A stretch of DNA of 37,604 nucleotides from Mesorhizobium sp. L2C084A000 (GTDB taxonomy: Bacteria > Pseudomonadota > Alphaproteobacteria > Rhizobiales > Rhizobiaceae): positions 236,638 to 274,241 of the forward strand of contig NZ_AYWX01000001.1 in NCBI RefSeq assembly GCF_000502875.1, read 5' to 3'. Below are positions 25,097-31,600 of the stretch, piece by piece (within the stretch, counting starts at the first letter, position 1; every line of letters begins with the position of its first letter). The position numbers and the translations under genes were made by a program. The notes below the pieces were generated by a model that saw nothing but the letters and a program-made list of their open reading frames with translations, had not been told where the DNA came from and did not search any database.

Positions 25097-26230
25097 TCAA
25101 CCTTTCGCGGTGCGCTTGGTCTTCTTGGGATCGTCGAATGGCAGTGGCTGCGCCGTCGCCTTGATGGCACCGCTCTTGTTGCGGATTTCGAGCTTGGTGT
25201 CCTTGACCGCGCAGTCGACGTCGAGTCGGGCGATGCCCATCGATTTCTCGACCAGCGGCGAATACATGGCGCAGGTCACCACGCCGACCTTTTTGCCGTC
25301 GCGATAGACCGGCGCGCCTTCATCGGCCGGCTCCTTACCGTCGAGCAGGACGCCATAGATCTTGAAGCGCTCCTTGCCCTTCAGACGATAGTGCTCCTCG
25401 GCACCGCGAAAGCCGGTCTTGCCAGGGCTGACGGTGAAGTCGAGGCCGAGTTCCCAAAGCGTGTCGCCTGGGCCTTCGTTCTCAAACGGATATTTTTGGG
25501 AGTTGTCATAGGGGTAGAAGAGCAGATAACTTTCGACGCGCAGCATGTCGAGCGTGGTGAAGCGGCACGGAATGATGCCGGCGCTCTTGCCCTCGTCGAG
25601 GATCCTGTCCCAGATCGTGCCGGCATCCTGGCCGCGGCAGAAGATCTCGTAGCCGCGCTCGCCGGTATAGCCGGTGCGCGAGATCATCACCGGAAGACCG
25701 AACAGCTGCGTCTGCATGTGATGGAAATAGTTGAGGTCGCGAATACCCGGCACGTGCTTGGCCAGATAGTCGACCGCTGTCGGACCCTGCAGCGACAGAT
25801 CGTGCAGATTGTCGTCGAAGCGCAGCGAGACGTCGCGTCCTACCGAAGCACGCTGCAACTCCTCATGGCCGGTGCCCGAACCATGCACGACCATCCATGC
25901 ATTGGGGCCGGTGCGGTAGAGGATGCAATCGTCGGTGAATTTCCCCGCCTCGTTCAGCATGCAGGCATAGGCCGACTTGCCGGGATAGATCTTTTCGACA
26001 TCGCGCGTCGTCGCCAGGTCGATCAGGTGTGAGGCATGCGGCCCGGTGATATGGACTTTCTTGAGGCCGGAGACATCCATCAGACCAGCCTTGGTGCGGA
26101 TGGCGATGTACTCCTCGTCGGCATCCTTGTCGTAGGTCCAGGCGGTTCCCATGCCGCTCCAGTCTTCGAGCTTCGAACCGAGCGCGCGATGGCGATCCGC
26201 CAGGGTCGAAAATCTCCAGGATGCCGTCAT
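25097..26230 (-). CDS. dmmD: GcvT-like tetrahydrofolate-binding aminomethyltransferase of the dmm operon
   Basis: Protein of 377 residues of the glycine cleavage T-protein family. It has DVSGLKKVHITGPHA near the start, LSLQGPTAVDYL, SRTGYTGERGYEIF (the folate-binding region) and a C-terminal barrel with VGVVTCAMYSPLVEKSMGIA. It likely captures the formaldehyde made by the monooxygenase as 5,10-methylene-tetrahydrofolate (inference from the family). The ATG at 26230 has GGAG at good distance; the open frame upstream to 26344 has no such site and runs through the promoter region. It is the first gene of the dmmDABC operon, divergent from the small membrane protein gene at 26517. It is not a full Tdm, which would be about twice as long. 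Confidence 0.82.
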   Translation of the reverse strand: MTASWRFSTLADRHRALGSKLEDWSGMGTAWTYDKDADEEYIAIRTKAGLMDVSGLKKVHITGPHASHLIDLATTRDVEKIYPGKSAYACMLNEAGKFTDDCILYRTGPNAWMVVHGSGTGHEELQRASVGRDVSLRFDDNLHDLSLQGPTAVDYLAKHVPGIRDLNYFHHMQTQLFGLPVMISRTGYTGERGYEIFCRGQDAGTIWDRILDEGKSAGIIPCRFTTLDMLRVESYLLFYPYDNSQKYPFENEGPGDTLWELGLDFTVSPGKTGFRGAEEHYRLKGKERFKIYGVLLDGKEPADEGAPVYRDGKKVGVVTCAMYSPLVEKSMGIARLDVDCAVKDTKLEIRNKSGAIKATAQPLPFDDPKKTKRTAKG

Positions 26231-26408
26231 CCGCTCGTCCTCCGTTTCGATAATGCTCTGCTGTTCCCTGCCCCCTGCGCAGCGGCGGGAGCTTTGGCCG
26301 AATATTGATCGCAAACCTCCGGGCGCCGCAATACCCATAAGCAATTAATTTCATTCTCAGGCAAAATCCGTTGCGCCAAGCAAACGGTTAACCCCGCGTA
26401 AATCGCGC

Positions 26409-26439
26409 TTGACAATTGCGGGATTCAGACAGAACTTAT
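26409..26439 (+). promoter_or_regulatory. Predicted promoter of the 26517 cassette
   Basis: TTGACA at 26409-26414 and ACTTAT at 26434-26439, spaced by 19 bases, resemble a housekeeping sigma promoter reading toward 26517. The -10 region overlaps the operator candidate at 26436, which would suit repression. Confidence 0.45.
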
Positions 26440-26455
26440 GAAAAAAATTTCACTC
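26436..26455. promoter_or_regulatory. Island operator candidate in the dmmD/cassette region
   Basis: TTATGAAAAAAATTTCACTC contains the dyad TGAAA-N4-TTTCA and matches the site at 21184-21203 at 18 of 20 positions. It lies between the divergent dmmD and small-membrane-protein operons. Confidence 0.65.
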
Positions 26456-26516
26456 TGTTGAAAGAGGACGGCGGACGGGAGATTCGGAACCGGACGGCGG
26501 AAAAGGGGAGAAACCG

Positions 26517-26804
26517 ATGTCAGACATGCAGCAGCGCATCGAAGCGCTGTACCGTTCCGACCTGCGCGGAGCCGCGCTCCTGATCGTCTGCCTGTGGGCG
26601 ACGATCCTCTTCGTCCTCCTCATGACATGGCCCTACATCCCGCACAGCGGCATCAAGGCCGTCGTCGCGATCGCCGCCGCCGCCGTGCTGATCTTCAACA
26701 CCGCGGCCATCCTGGCGATGGTCAAGCACTACAAGGAAGACAAGGAATTCATTTACGGGCTCGACATCAAGAACGCCGACGCGTTCAGCAACCGCAAGTC
26801 CTGA
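26517..26804 (+). CDS. Small two-helix membrane protein, unknown
   Basis: I do not recognise this 95-residue protein. An N-terminal amphipathic segment (MSDMQQRIEALYRSDLRGAA) leads into a hydrophobic helix (about 19-41, LLIVCLWATILFVLLMTWPY) and a second one (about 47-69, VVAIAAAAVLIFNTAAILAM). A charged tail KHYKEDKEFIYGLDIKNADA follows. Both ends probably face the cytoplasm. GGGGAGAAACCG precedes the ATG. It is the first gene of a run with two more small membrane proteins and an APC permease, so it may be an accessory subunit of that permease (inference). Confidence 0.85.
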   Translation: MSDMQQRIEALYRSDLRGAALLIVCLWATILFVLLMTWPYIPHSGIKAVVAIAAAAVLIFNTAAILAMVKHYKEDKEFIYGLDIKNADAFSNRKS

Positions 26805-26816
26805 GGGGTAGAAGAG

Positions 26817-27194
26817 ATGTCCCGCTACACGCCGCCGGAGCAAAGCAAGGCCGGGCAGGTTTTCGACATCGCCGTCGTCGTCGTCGCCATTTTCGTGGCA
26901 CTGTGGCTACCGCTCAAGCTGGGCCTCGCCGGCGCGGCGAAATCCATCGACGCGCTCGACGCCAAGACCTGGGAAGCGCTAGGCCAGAACCCGACCATGG
27001 CGTCTATCTGGGAAAAGCTCGGCTATACGCCCGAGACCGCGCACGACATCATCCAGAACCGCTTCCACTATGTCATCGACTGGCCGACGCTGATCATCAT
27101 GGCGGCGGTGCTGATCGGTTATTTCATCTTCCTGTTTCGTGCATCAGACCGCGAATACCGCGACGTCATCAACGAAAAATTCGACGACAAGTAA
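26817..27194 (+). CDS. Small two-helix membrane protein, unknown
   Basis: A 125-residue protein that I do not recognise. A first helix lies at about 15-38 (VFDIAVVVVAIFVALWLPLK), a hydrophilic middle part at 40-85 (EALGQNPTMASIWEKLGYTP, HDIIQNRFHYVIDW), and a second helix at about 88-110 (PTLIIMAAVLIGYFIFLFRA), ending with the charged tail DREYRDVINEKFDDK. The middle part, likely periplasmic, has no cysteines and shows no known domain to my eye. It starts twelve bases after the previous gene with GAGGGGTAGAAG as ribosome site and is surely co-transcribed. Confidence 0.85.
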   Translation: MSRYTPPEQSKAGQVFDIAVVVVAIFVALWLPLKLGLAGAAKSIDALDAKTWEALGQNPTMASIWEKLGYTPETAHDIIQNRFHYVIDWPTLIIMAAVLIGYFIFLFRASDREYRDVINEKFDDK

Positions 27195-27230
27195 GAGTTC
27201 TGAGGACGATCTAATTCGGGGGACACGATC

Positions 27231-27392
27231 ATGTGGGTGGCACTCTCTTACGCATGCTGGGGCATCTCGATCGTGCTCGCTTTGTGGATGCTCTACGACT
27301 GGTTCAAGGTCGACACGACCTTCTCCGAAGAGGTGCTGACCTCCTCGCGCGAAGGCGAACTGGAAGCCACTTCCGAAAAACACCGGATCTGA
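27231..27392 (+). CDS. 53-residue single-helix membrane protein, unknown
   Basis: A very small gene: MWVALSYACWGISIVLALWM forms one membrane helix (about 3-24), followed by YDWFKVDTTFSEEVLTSSRE and a soluble charged tail. The start has a fair ribosome site (GGGGGACACGATC before ATG), and the stop at 27390-27392 lies fourteen bases before the permease gene. Codon use fits its neighbours. Its place in a tight run between a small membrane protein and an APC permease supports a real gene. It resembles in form, not in sequence, the tiny helper subunits of large transporters. Confidence 0.75.
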   Translation: MWVALSYACWGISIVLALWMLYDWFKVDTTFSEEVLTSSREGELEATSEKHRI

Positions 27393-27406
27393 GTGAGGAT
27401 TGAACA

Positions 27407-28810
27407 ATGACGATCGCACTTGAACCGGCTGCCCCGGCTGCCCAAGGGGACAGAGTTTCACTCCTGCGCGTGCTCGGACCGGCCCATGTCTGGGCGCTCG
27501 GCGTCGGCATCGTCCTGGTCGGCGAATTCACCGGCTGGAATTTCTCGGCCGACAAGGGTGGCGCACTGGCCGCGCTGATCGTCTGCTGGGTCGTGGGATT
27601 GCTCTACACCTCGGTCGCCATGATCGATTCCGAGGTGACATCGACCGTGGCCGCCGCCGGCGGCCAGTATGCGCAGGCAAAGCACATCGTCGGACCGCTG
27701 ATGGCGTTCAACGTCGCGCTGTTCCTGGTCTTTGCCTACACCATGCTCGAAGTGTCCGACGCCATCCTGCTCGGCGACACCATCGTCGCCAAGGCCGGCG
27801 TCGAAGGGCTCACCCACAATTCCTTCATCGCCGCGACCATCGTCGTGCTGGCGTGGCTGAACTATCGCGGCGTGCTGATGACGCTCAACGTCAACTTCGT
27901 CATCACAGCAGTCGCCTATATCTCGATTGTCATCCTGTTCTTTTCGGTCAGCCCGTGGACGCAAGGCGCCGTGCTGAAGCTGAACGAGTTGGTCACTCCC
28001 GGCAATGCGCTCCCCTATGGCTGGATCGGCGTCATCGCCGCCTTCCAGTTCGGCATCTGGTACTATCTCGGCATCGAGGGCACCACACAGGCCGCCGAGG
28101 AAGTGCGCTCGCCGGCCCGCTCGCTGCCTTACGGCACCATGGCCGGCATGATCACGCTTTTGATCGCAGCCGCCATGACCTGGTATGTCTGCGCCTCGAT
28201 GATGCCATGGGAATATCTCGGCATCACCTATTATCCGCTGTGGGACGCCGGCAAACTGACTGGCAGCCCGCTGCTCGAGAACCTGTTGTTCGTCGCCACG
28301 CTGCTTGCTGCAATGGCCTCCGCCAATGGCTGCATCAACGATGCGGCGCGCGCCTGGTTCTCGCTCGGCCGCGACCGCTATCTGCCGACATGGTTCTCGG
28401 CCGTGCATCCGAGATATCGCACGCCCTATCGTTCGATCCTGTTCCTGCTGCCGATCGCGCTGGCCTTCGCCTTCATCGCCGACCTCAACCAGGCGATCAC
28501 CTTCTCGATCCTGTCGGGCGTGCTGCAATATACCTTCATGAGCATCAACATCATCATGTTCCGCAAGAAGTGGCCGCTGGGCTCGATCCGGCGCGGCTAC
28601 ACGCACCCCTTCCACCCGATCCCGGCCATCGTGCTGTTTTGCCTGTGCGTGGTGACCTTCTTCGCCATCTTCCTCGGCTTCGGCTCGCAGCTGATCGCCA
28701 TGGTCGCCTTCTATTTCCTGATCTCGCTGTGGTTCCATTTCTATCGCTACAAATTCGTGCGGCGCGGCGACCAATTCACCATGCCGTGGCCAAAGCCGCA
28801 GGGTTATTGA
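27407..28810 (+). CDS. APC-superfamily amino acid/amine permease
   Basis: Inner-membrane secondary transporter of 467 residues with about twelve hydrophobic helices. The first repeat reads ALGVGIVLVGEFTGWNFSAD and later EVTSTVAAAGGQYAQAKHIV, close in form to ethanolamine and amino acid permeases of the APC superfamily; FGIWYYLGIEGTTQAAEEVR is the conserved helix 6 and following loop. The substrate is probably an amine or amino acid, and in this island could be methylamine, gamma-glutamylmethylamide or N-methylglutamate (inference). The gene follows three small membrane protein genes with short gaps, and a strong hairpin follows it. Confidence 0.88.
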   Translation: MTIALEPAAPAAQGDRVSLLRVLGPAHVWALGVGIVLVGEFTGWNFSADKGGALAALIVCWVVGLLYTSVAMIDSEVTSTVAAAGGQYAQAKHIVGPLMAFNVALFLVFAYTMLEVSDAILLGDTIVAKAGVEGLTHNSFIAATIVVLAWLNYRGVLMTLNVNFVITAVAYISIVILFFSVSPWTQGAVLKLNELVTPGNALPYGWIGVIAAFQFGIWYYLGIEGTTQAAEEVRSPARSLPYGTMAGMITLLIAAAMTWYVCASMMPWEYLGITYYPLWDAGKLTGSPLLENLLFVATLLAAMASANGCINDAARAWFSLGRDRYLPTWFSAVHPRYRTPYRSILFLLPIALAFAFIADLNQAITFSILSGVLQYTFMSINIIMFRKKWPLGSIRRGYTHPFHPIPAIVLFCLCVVTFFAIFLGFGSQLIAMVAFYFLISLWFHFYRYKFVRRGDQFTMPWPKPQGY

Positions 28811-28817
28811 TGGGAGT

Positions 28818-28844
28818 AGGCCCGTCCGGATCCCGGGCGGGCCT
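28818..28844 (+). terminator. GC-rich hairpin after the APC permease gene
   Basis: AGGCCCGTCCGG and CCGGGCGGGCCT form a 12-bp stem (one G-U pair) around ATC. No T-run follows, so it may be a weak or Rho-assisted terminator or an mRNA-stabilising element. It ends twelve bases before the next ATG and would reduce translation or transcription of that gene. Confidence 0.5.
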
Positions 28845-28855
28845 GGCATGAGAAA

Positions 28856-29545
28856 ATGTCCGAGGTGACATCAGCACTGCTGGCCGGGGCCATTGTCCTA
28901 GCTGTCGTCCTCCACCTTGCCTGGCAGGCGCGTGCCAGCCACAGCAGGGCGTCGATGGCGCTCGCCGTCGAGCAGGGCCGCATCCGCACAGTCATCGCCG
29001 ACGCTGCCAATGTTTCGGATGGCACCGCCGGCGTCATCACCTGGGAAGGATCCTGGAACGGCAAACGTGTCCAGGTGCGCACCATCGTCGATACGCTGGC
29101 GACGCGAAAACTGCCGGCGCGCTGGCTCAGTGTTTCGATCACCGAAGAGGTCGCGGTGCCGGCGACGTTCGACATGATGATGCGGCCGGGATCGCCGACG
29201 ACCTTCTCCAATTTCGATCATCTCGAGCACACGCTGCCGAAGAGCTCAGCATTTCCGGCTGAGGCCGTGTTGCGGACCGATCGCAGGGGCGTCCACTTCC
29301 CACTGGAGACCATCGCCGGCCACCTCGGGATTTTTTCCGAAGGGCGCGCCAAGGAACTGCTGATCACCCCGAAAGGGGTACGCATCGTGTGGCTGCTGGC
29401 CGAAGCCGAACGGGCGCGTTATGGCGTCTTTCGGCAGGCCGAATTCGGCGACGCCACACTCGATCCCGCGCTGATCGAAAGACTGCTGGTGTCGGTGTCG
29501 GCGCTTCGCGACGCCATCAACAAAAGCGAACGGCAGGCCGCATGA
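28856..29545 (+). CDS. Hypothetical membrane-anchored protein
   Basis: A 229-residue protein I do not recognise. One N-terminal membrane helix (about 5-25, TSALLAGAIVLAVVLHLAWQ) is followed by a soluble part with a beta-rich look (GVITWEGSWNGKRVQVRTIV, ARWLSVSITEEVAVPATFDM). A segment, GRAKELLITPKGVRIVWLLA, precedes the C-terminal helical end. The soluble domain could sit on either face of the membrane. The ATG lies just after the hairpin and lacks a strong ribosome site. The stop overlaps the next gene by four bases. Confidence 0.72.
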   Translation: MSEVTSALLAGAIVLAVVLHLAWQARASHSRASMALAVEQGRIRTVIADAANVSDGTAGVITWEGSWNGKRVQVRTIVDTLATRKLPARWLSVSITEEVAVPATFDMMMRPGSPTTFSNFDHLEHTLPKSSAFPAEAVLRTDRRGVHFPLETIAGHLGIFSEGRAKELLITPKGVRIVWLLAEAERARYGVFRQAEFGDATLDPALIERLLVSVSALRDAINKSERQAA

Positions 29546-29865
29546 CCATTCCCACCACTGCACCCACCAACCCCTATCTGGTTCTCGGCGCCGCAATCGT
29601 GTTGCCGGGAAGCGGGCATGTCATTCTCGGCGTGCCGGTGCGCGGCCTGCAGTTCCTTTTCTTCATGGTGATCCTGGCATGGGTGACGGCCAAGATCGCA
29701 CCGTCGGATGCCAGCTTTGTCGGCCGTCACGCCGGCGGCTTCCTGATCTATGCCTTGTCGATTCTCGACGCCTACAAGATCGCTCGCATCCGCACCGCGA
29801 AATGGGTTCACACTGCCCGGCGAGACGGCGACAGTGCGCAGAGCGGCATTGAGCCGCATAGGTAA
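29542..29865 (+). CDS. Small membrane protein, unknown
   Basis: A 107-residue protein with hydrophobic segments at about 10-28 (LVLGAAIVLPGSGHVILGVP), 30-48 (RGLQFLFFMVILAWVTAKIA) and a weaker one at about 60-75 (GGFLIYALSILDAYKIARIR). The PGSGHVILG and ALSILDAYKIAR pattern recalls the small bacterial membrane proteins of the DUF5683/TM2-like kind that carry a P-G-x-G-x turn, but no firm family is claimed. It is translationally coupled to the previous gene (ATGA). The true end may vary little; the tail is polar. It closes the cassette before mgsA. Confidence 0.75.
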   Translation: MTIPTTAPTNPYLVLGAAIVLPGSGHVILGVPVRGLQFLFFMVILAWVTAKIAPSDASFVGRHAGGFLIYALSILDAYKIARIRTAKWVHTARRDGDSAQSGIEPHR

Positions 29866-29868
29866 CTA

Positions 29869-29888
29869 GAGGAATATTTTTTTCATAT
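29869..29888. promoter_or_regulatory. Degenerate copy of the island operator before mgsA
   Basis: GAGGAATATTTTTTTCATAT matches the reverse complement of the site at 26436-26455 at 16 of 20 positions. The TTTTTTTCATA half is intact and the other half is altered. It lies just upstream of the putative mgsA -35 box. Confidence 0.45.
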
Positions 29889-29890
29889 GA

Positions 29891-29919
29891 TTGAATTAGT
29901 GCAGCTCATTCGATACATC
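29891..29919 (+). promoter_or_regulatory. Possible promoter of the mgs-gmaS-mgd operon
   Basis: TTGAAT (29891-29896) and TACATC (29914-29919) spaced by 17 bases are a loose match to a sigma-70 type promoter. Position just after the operator candidate and before mgsA supports it, but the -10 match is poor. Confidence 0.3.
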
Positions 29920-29920
29920 G

Positions 29921-29954
29921 TCTCTTAGCTACAAACGATCTCTTAGCTACAAAC
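29921..29954 (+). repeat. Tandem 16-bp direct repeat in the mgsA leader
   Basis: TCTCTTAGCTACAAAC occurs twice (29921-29936 and 29939-29954) with a period of 18 bases, ending 13 bases before the mgsA ATG and touching its ribosome site (ATCGGAGG). It may be a binding site doublet or a recent small duplication. Confidence 0.7.
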
Positions 29955-29967
29955 ATCGGAGGCTGAC

Positions 29968-30864
29968 ATGTGTGGAATTGTCGGACTGTTTTTGAAGGAC
30001 AAGTCGCTGGAGCCCCAGCTTGGCGCGATGCTGTCGCAGATGCTGATCTCGCTCAGCGATCGCGGTCCCGACAGCGCCGGCATTGCCATCTATGGCGCGC
30101 CTTCCAAAAATGAGGCCAAGATCACCATCCAGTCGGCCAAGCCGGACCGCGATTTCCGCGGCCTCGAGGCGGAGCTCGCCAAGGCCATCGGCACGCCGGT
30201 GACGATCGCGGTGAAATCCACCCATGCGGTCGTCAGGACCACGCCCGCCAAGATCGATGAAGCGCGCGAAACCATCCAGACGCTGCGCCCCGACATCCGC
30301 ATCATGGGCGCCGGCGACGTTGTCGAGATCTACAAGGAAGTCGGCCTGCCCGAGGCGGTCGTCGATCGCTTCGATGTCCGCAAGATGACCGGCACGCATG
30401 GCATTGGTCATACCCGGATGGCGACGGAATCGGCTGTGACGACAATGGGCGCGCATCCGTTCTCGACCGGCGCCGACCAGTGCCTTGTGCACAATGGCTC
30501 GCTGTCGAACCACAACAATGTCCGCCGCGAGTTGATCCGCGAAGGCATGAAATTCGAAACCGAGAACGACACTGAAGTGGCCGCCGCCTATCTCTCGTCG
30601 CAGATGGCGCATGGCAAGAATCTCGGTGAGGCGCTGGAAGGCACGCTCTCCGACCTCGACGGCTTCTTCACCTTTGTCGTCGGCACCAAGAACGGTTTTG
30701 GCGTGGTGCGCGACCCGATCGCCTGCAAGCCCGCCGTGATGGCGGAAACCGACCAGTATGTCGCCTTCGGCTCGGAATATCGCGCGCTGACCAAACTGCC
30801 TGGCATAGACAATGCGAGGGTCTGGGAACCCGAACCCGCAACCGTCTATTTCTGGGAGCATTGA
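29968..30864 (+). CDS. mgsA: N-methylglutamate synthase subunit A (class II glutamine amidotransferase-like)
   Basis: Cytosolic protein of 298 residues with an Ntn-type glutaminase domain. It begins MCGIVGLFL, so C2 is the nucleophile once the first Met is removed, followed by SDRGPDSAGIAIY, and ends with the GF-rich strands and ...CLVHNGSLSNHNNVRREL and FETENDTEVAAAYL typical of PurF/GltB-like amidotransferases. Here the domain acts on gamma-glutamylmethylamide, releasing methylamine into the synthase tunnel (family knowledge). It is the first gene of mgsABC-gmaS-mgd. GGAGG lies a few bases before the ATG. Confidence 0.92.
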   Translation: MCGIVGLFLKDKSLEPQLGAMLSQMLISLSDRGPDSAGIAIYGAPSKNEAKITIQSAKPDRDFRGLEAELAKAIGTPVTIAVKSTHAVVRTTPAKIDEARETIQTLRPDIRIMGAGDVVEIYKEVGLPEAVVDRFDVRKMTGTHGIGHTRMATESAVTTMGAHPFSTGADQCLVHNGSLSNHNNVRRELIREGMKFETENDTEVAAAYLSSQMAHGKNLGEALEGTLSDLDGFFTFVVGTKNGFGVVRDPIACKPAVMAETDQYVAFGSEYRALTKLPGIDNARVWEPEPATVYFWEH

Positions 30865-30868
30865 ATTC

Positions 30869-31594
30869 ATGCCGGCAACCACGCTTTCAAAGACGGCAGC
30901 ACACGACCCTCGGGTCTTCGATCTCGACCAATTGTCGCTGCGTGAACTCAACCAGGCGCTGCACAATCTGGCTCCCGGCTCGAACGAAACGGCATGGGAA
31001 GTGCTGAACCCGAAAGGCAGCCATTCGGTCGCCGTCGGCGTCGACCAGCCTGTTGCCATCGATGTGCGCGGCAGCGTCGGCTATTATTGCGGCGGCATGA
31101 ATTCCGGCAGCACCATCACCGTGCACGGCTCGGCGGGTCCCGGCGTCGGCGAGAACATGATGTCGGGCTCGATCACCATCAAAGGCGACGCCAGCCAGTA
31201 TGCCGGCGCCACCGGCAAGGGCGGCCTGCTGGTCATCGAAGGCAATGCGTCGTCGCGCTGCGGCATTTCGATGAAGGGCATCGACATCGTCGTGCACGGC
31301 AATATCGGCCACATGTCGGCCTTCATGGCGCAGTCGGGCAATCTGGTGGTGCTGGGCGATGCCGGCGACGCGCTGGGCGATTCCATCTACGAGGCGCGTC
31401 TCTTCGTGCGCGGCAAGGTCGACAGCCTGGGTGCCGACTGTATCGCCAAGGAGATGCGGGCCGAGCATCTGGAATTGCTGCAAGGCCTGCTCGACCGTGC
31501 CGGCGTCACCGGCGTCAAGCCGTCGGAGTTCAAGCGCTACGGCTCGGCGCGTACCCTCTACAATTTCAATATCGACAACGCCGACGCGTATTGA
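30869..31594 (+). CDS. mgsB: N-methylglutamate synthase subunit B (glutamate synthase domain 3-like)
   Basis: Protein of 241 residues matching the C-terminal GXGXG beta-helix of glutamate synthase large subunits. Repeated glycine-rich turns are visible, such as GYYCGGMNSGSTITVHGSAG, GENMMSGSITIKGDAS and GKGGLLVIEGNASSRCGISM. In the complex this subunit supports the other two and may guide methylamine through the channel. The ATG at 30869 lies four bases after the mgsA stop; an in-frame extension into mgsA from 30812 is rejected. The mgsC gene starts six bases after its stop. Confidence 0.9.
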   Translation: MPATTLSKTAAHDPRVFDLDQLSLRELNQALHNLAPGSNETAWEVLNPKGSHSVAVGVDQPVAIDVRGSVGYYCGGMNSGSTITVHGSAGPGVGENMMSGSITIKGDASQYAGATGKGGLLVIEGNASSRCGISMKGIDIVVHGNIGHMSAFMAQSGNLVVLGDAGDALGDSIYEARLFVRGKVDSLGADCIAKEMRAEHLELLQGLLDRAGVTGVKPSEFKRYGSARTLYNFNIDNADAY

Positions 31595-31600
31595 GGCAGC

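Noticed and set aside
25097..26230. TMAO demethylase (tdm)
   Set aside because: Only the GcvT-like half is present at 377 residues; Tdm is a much longer fusion with an N-terminal DUF1989 domain, so this is the dmmD-type protein.
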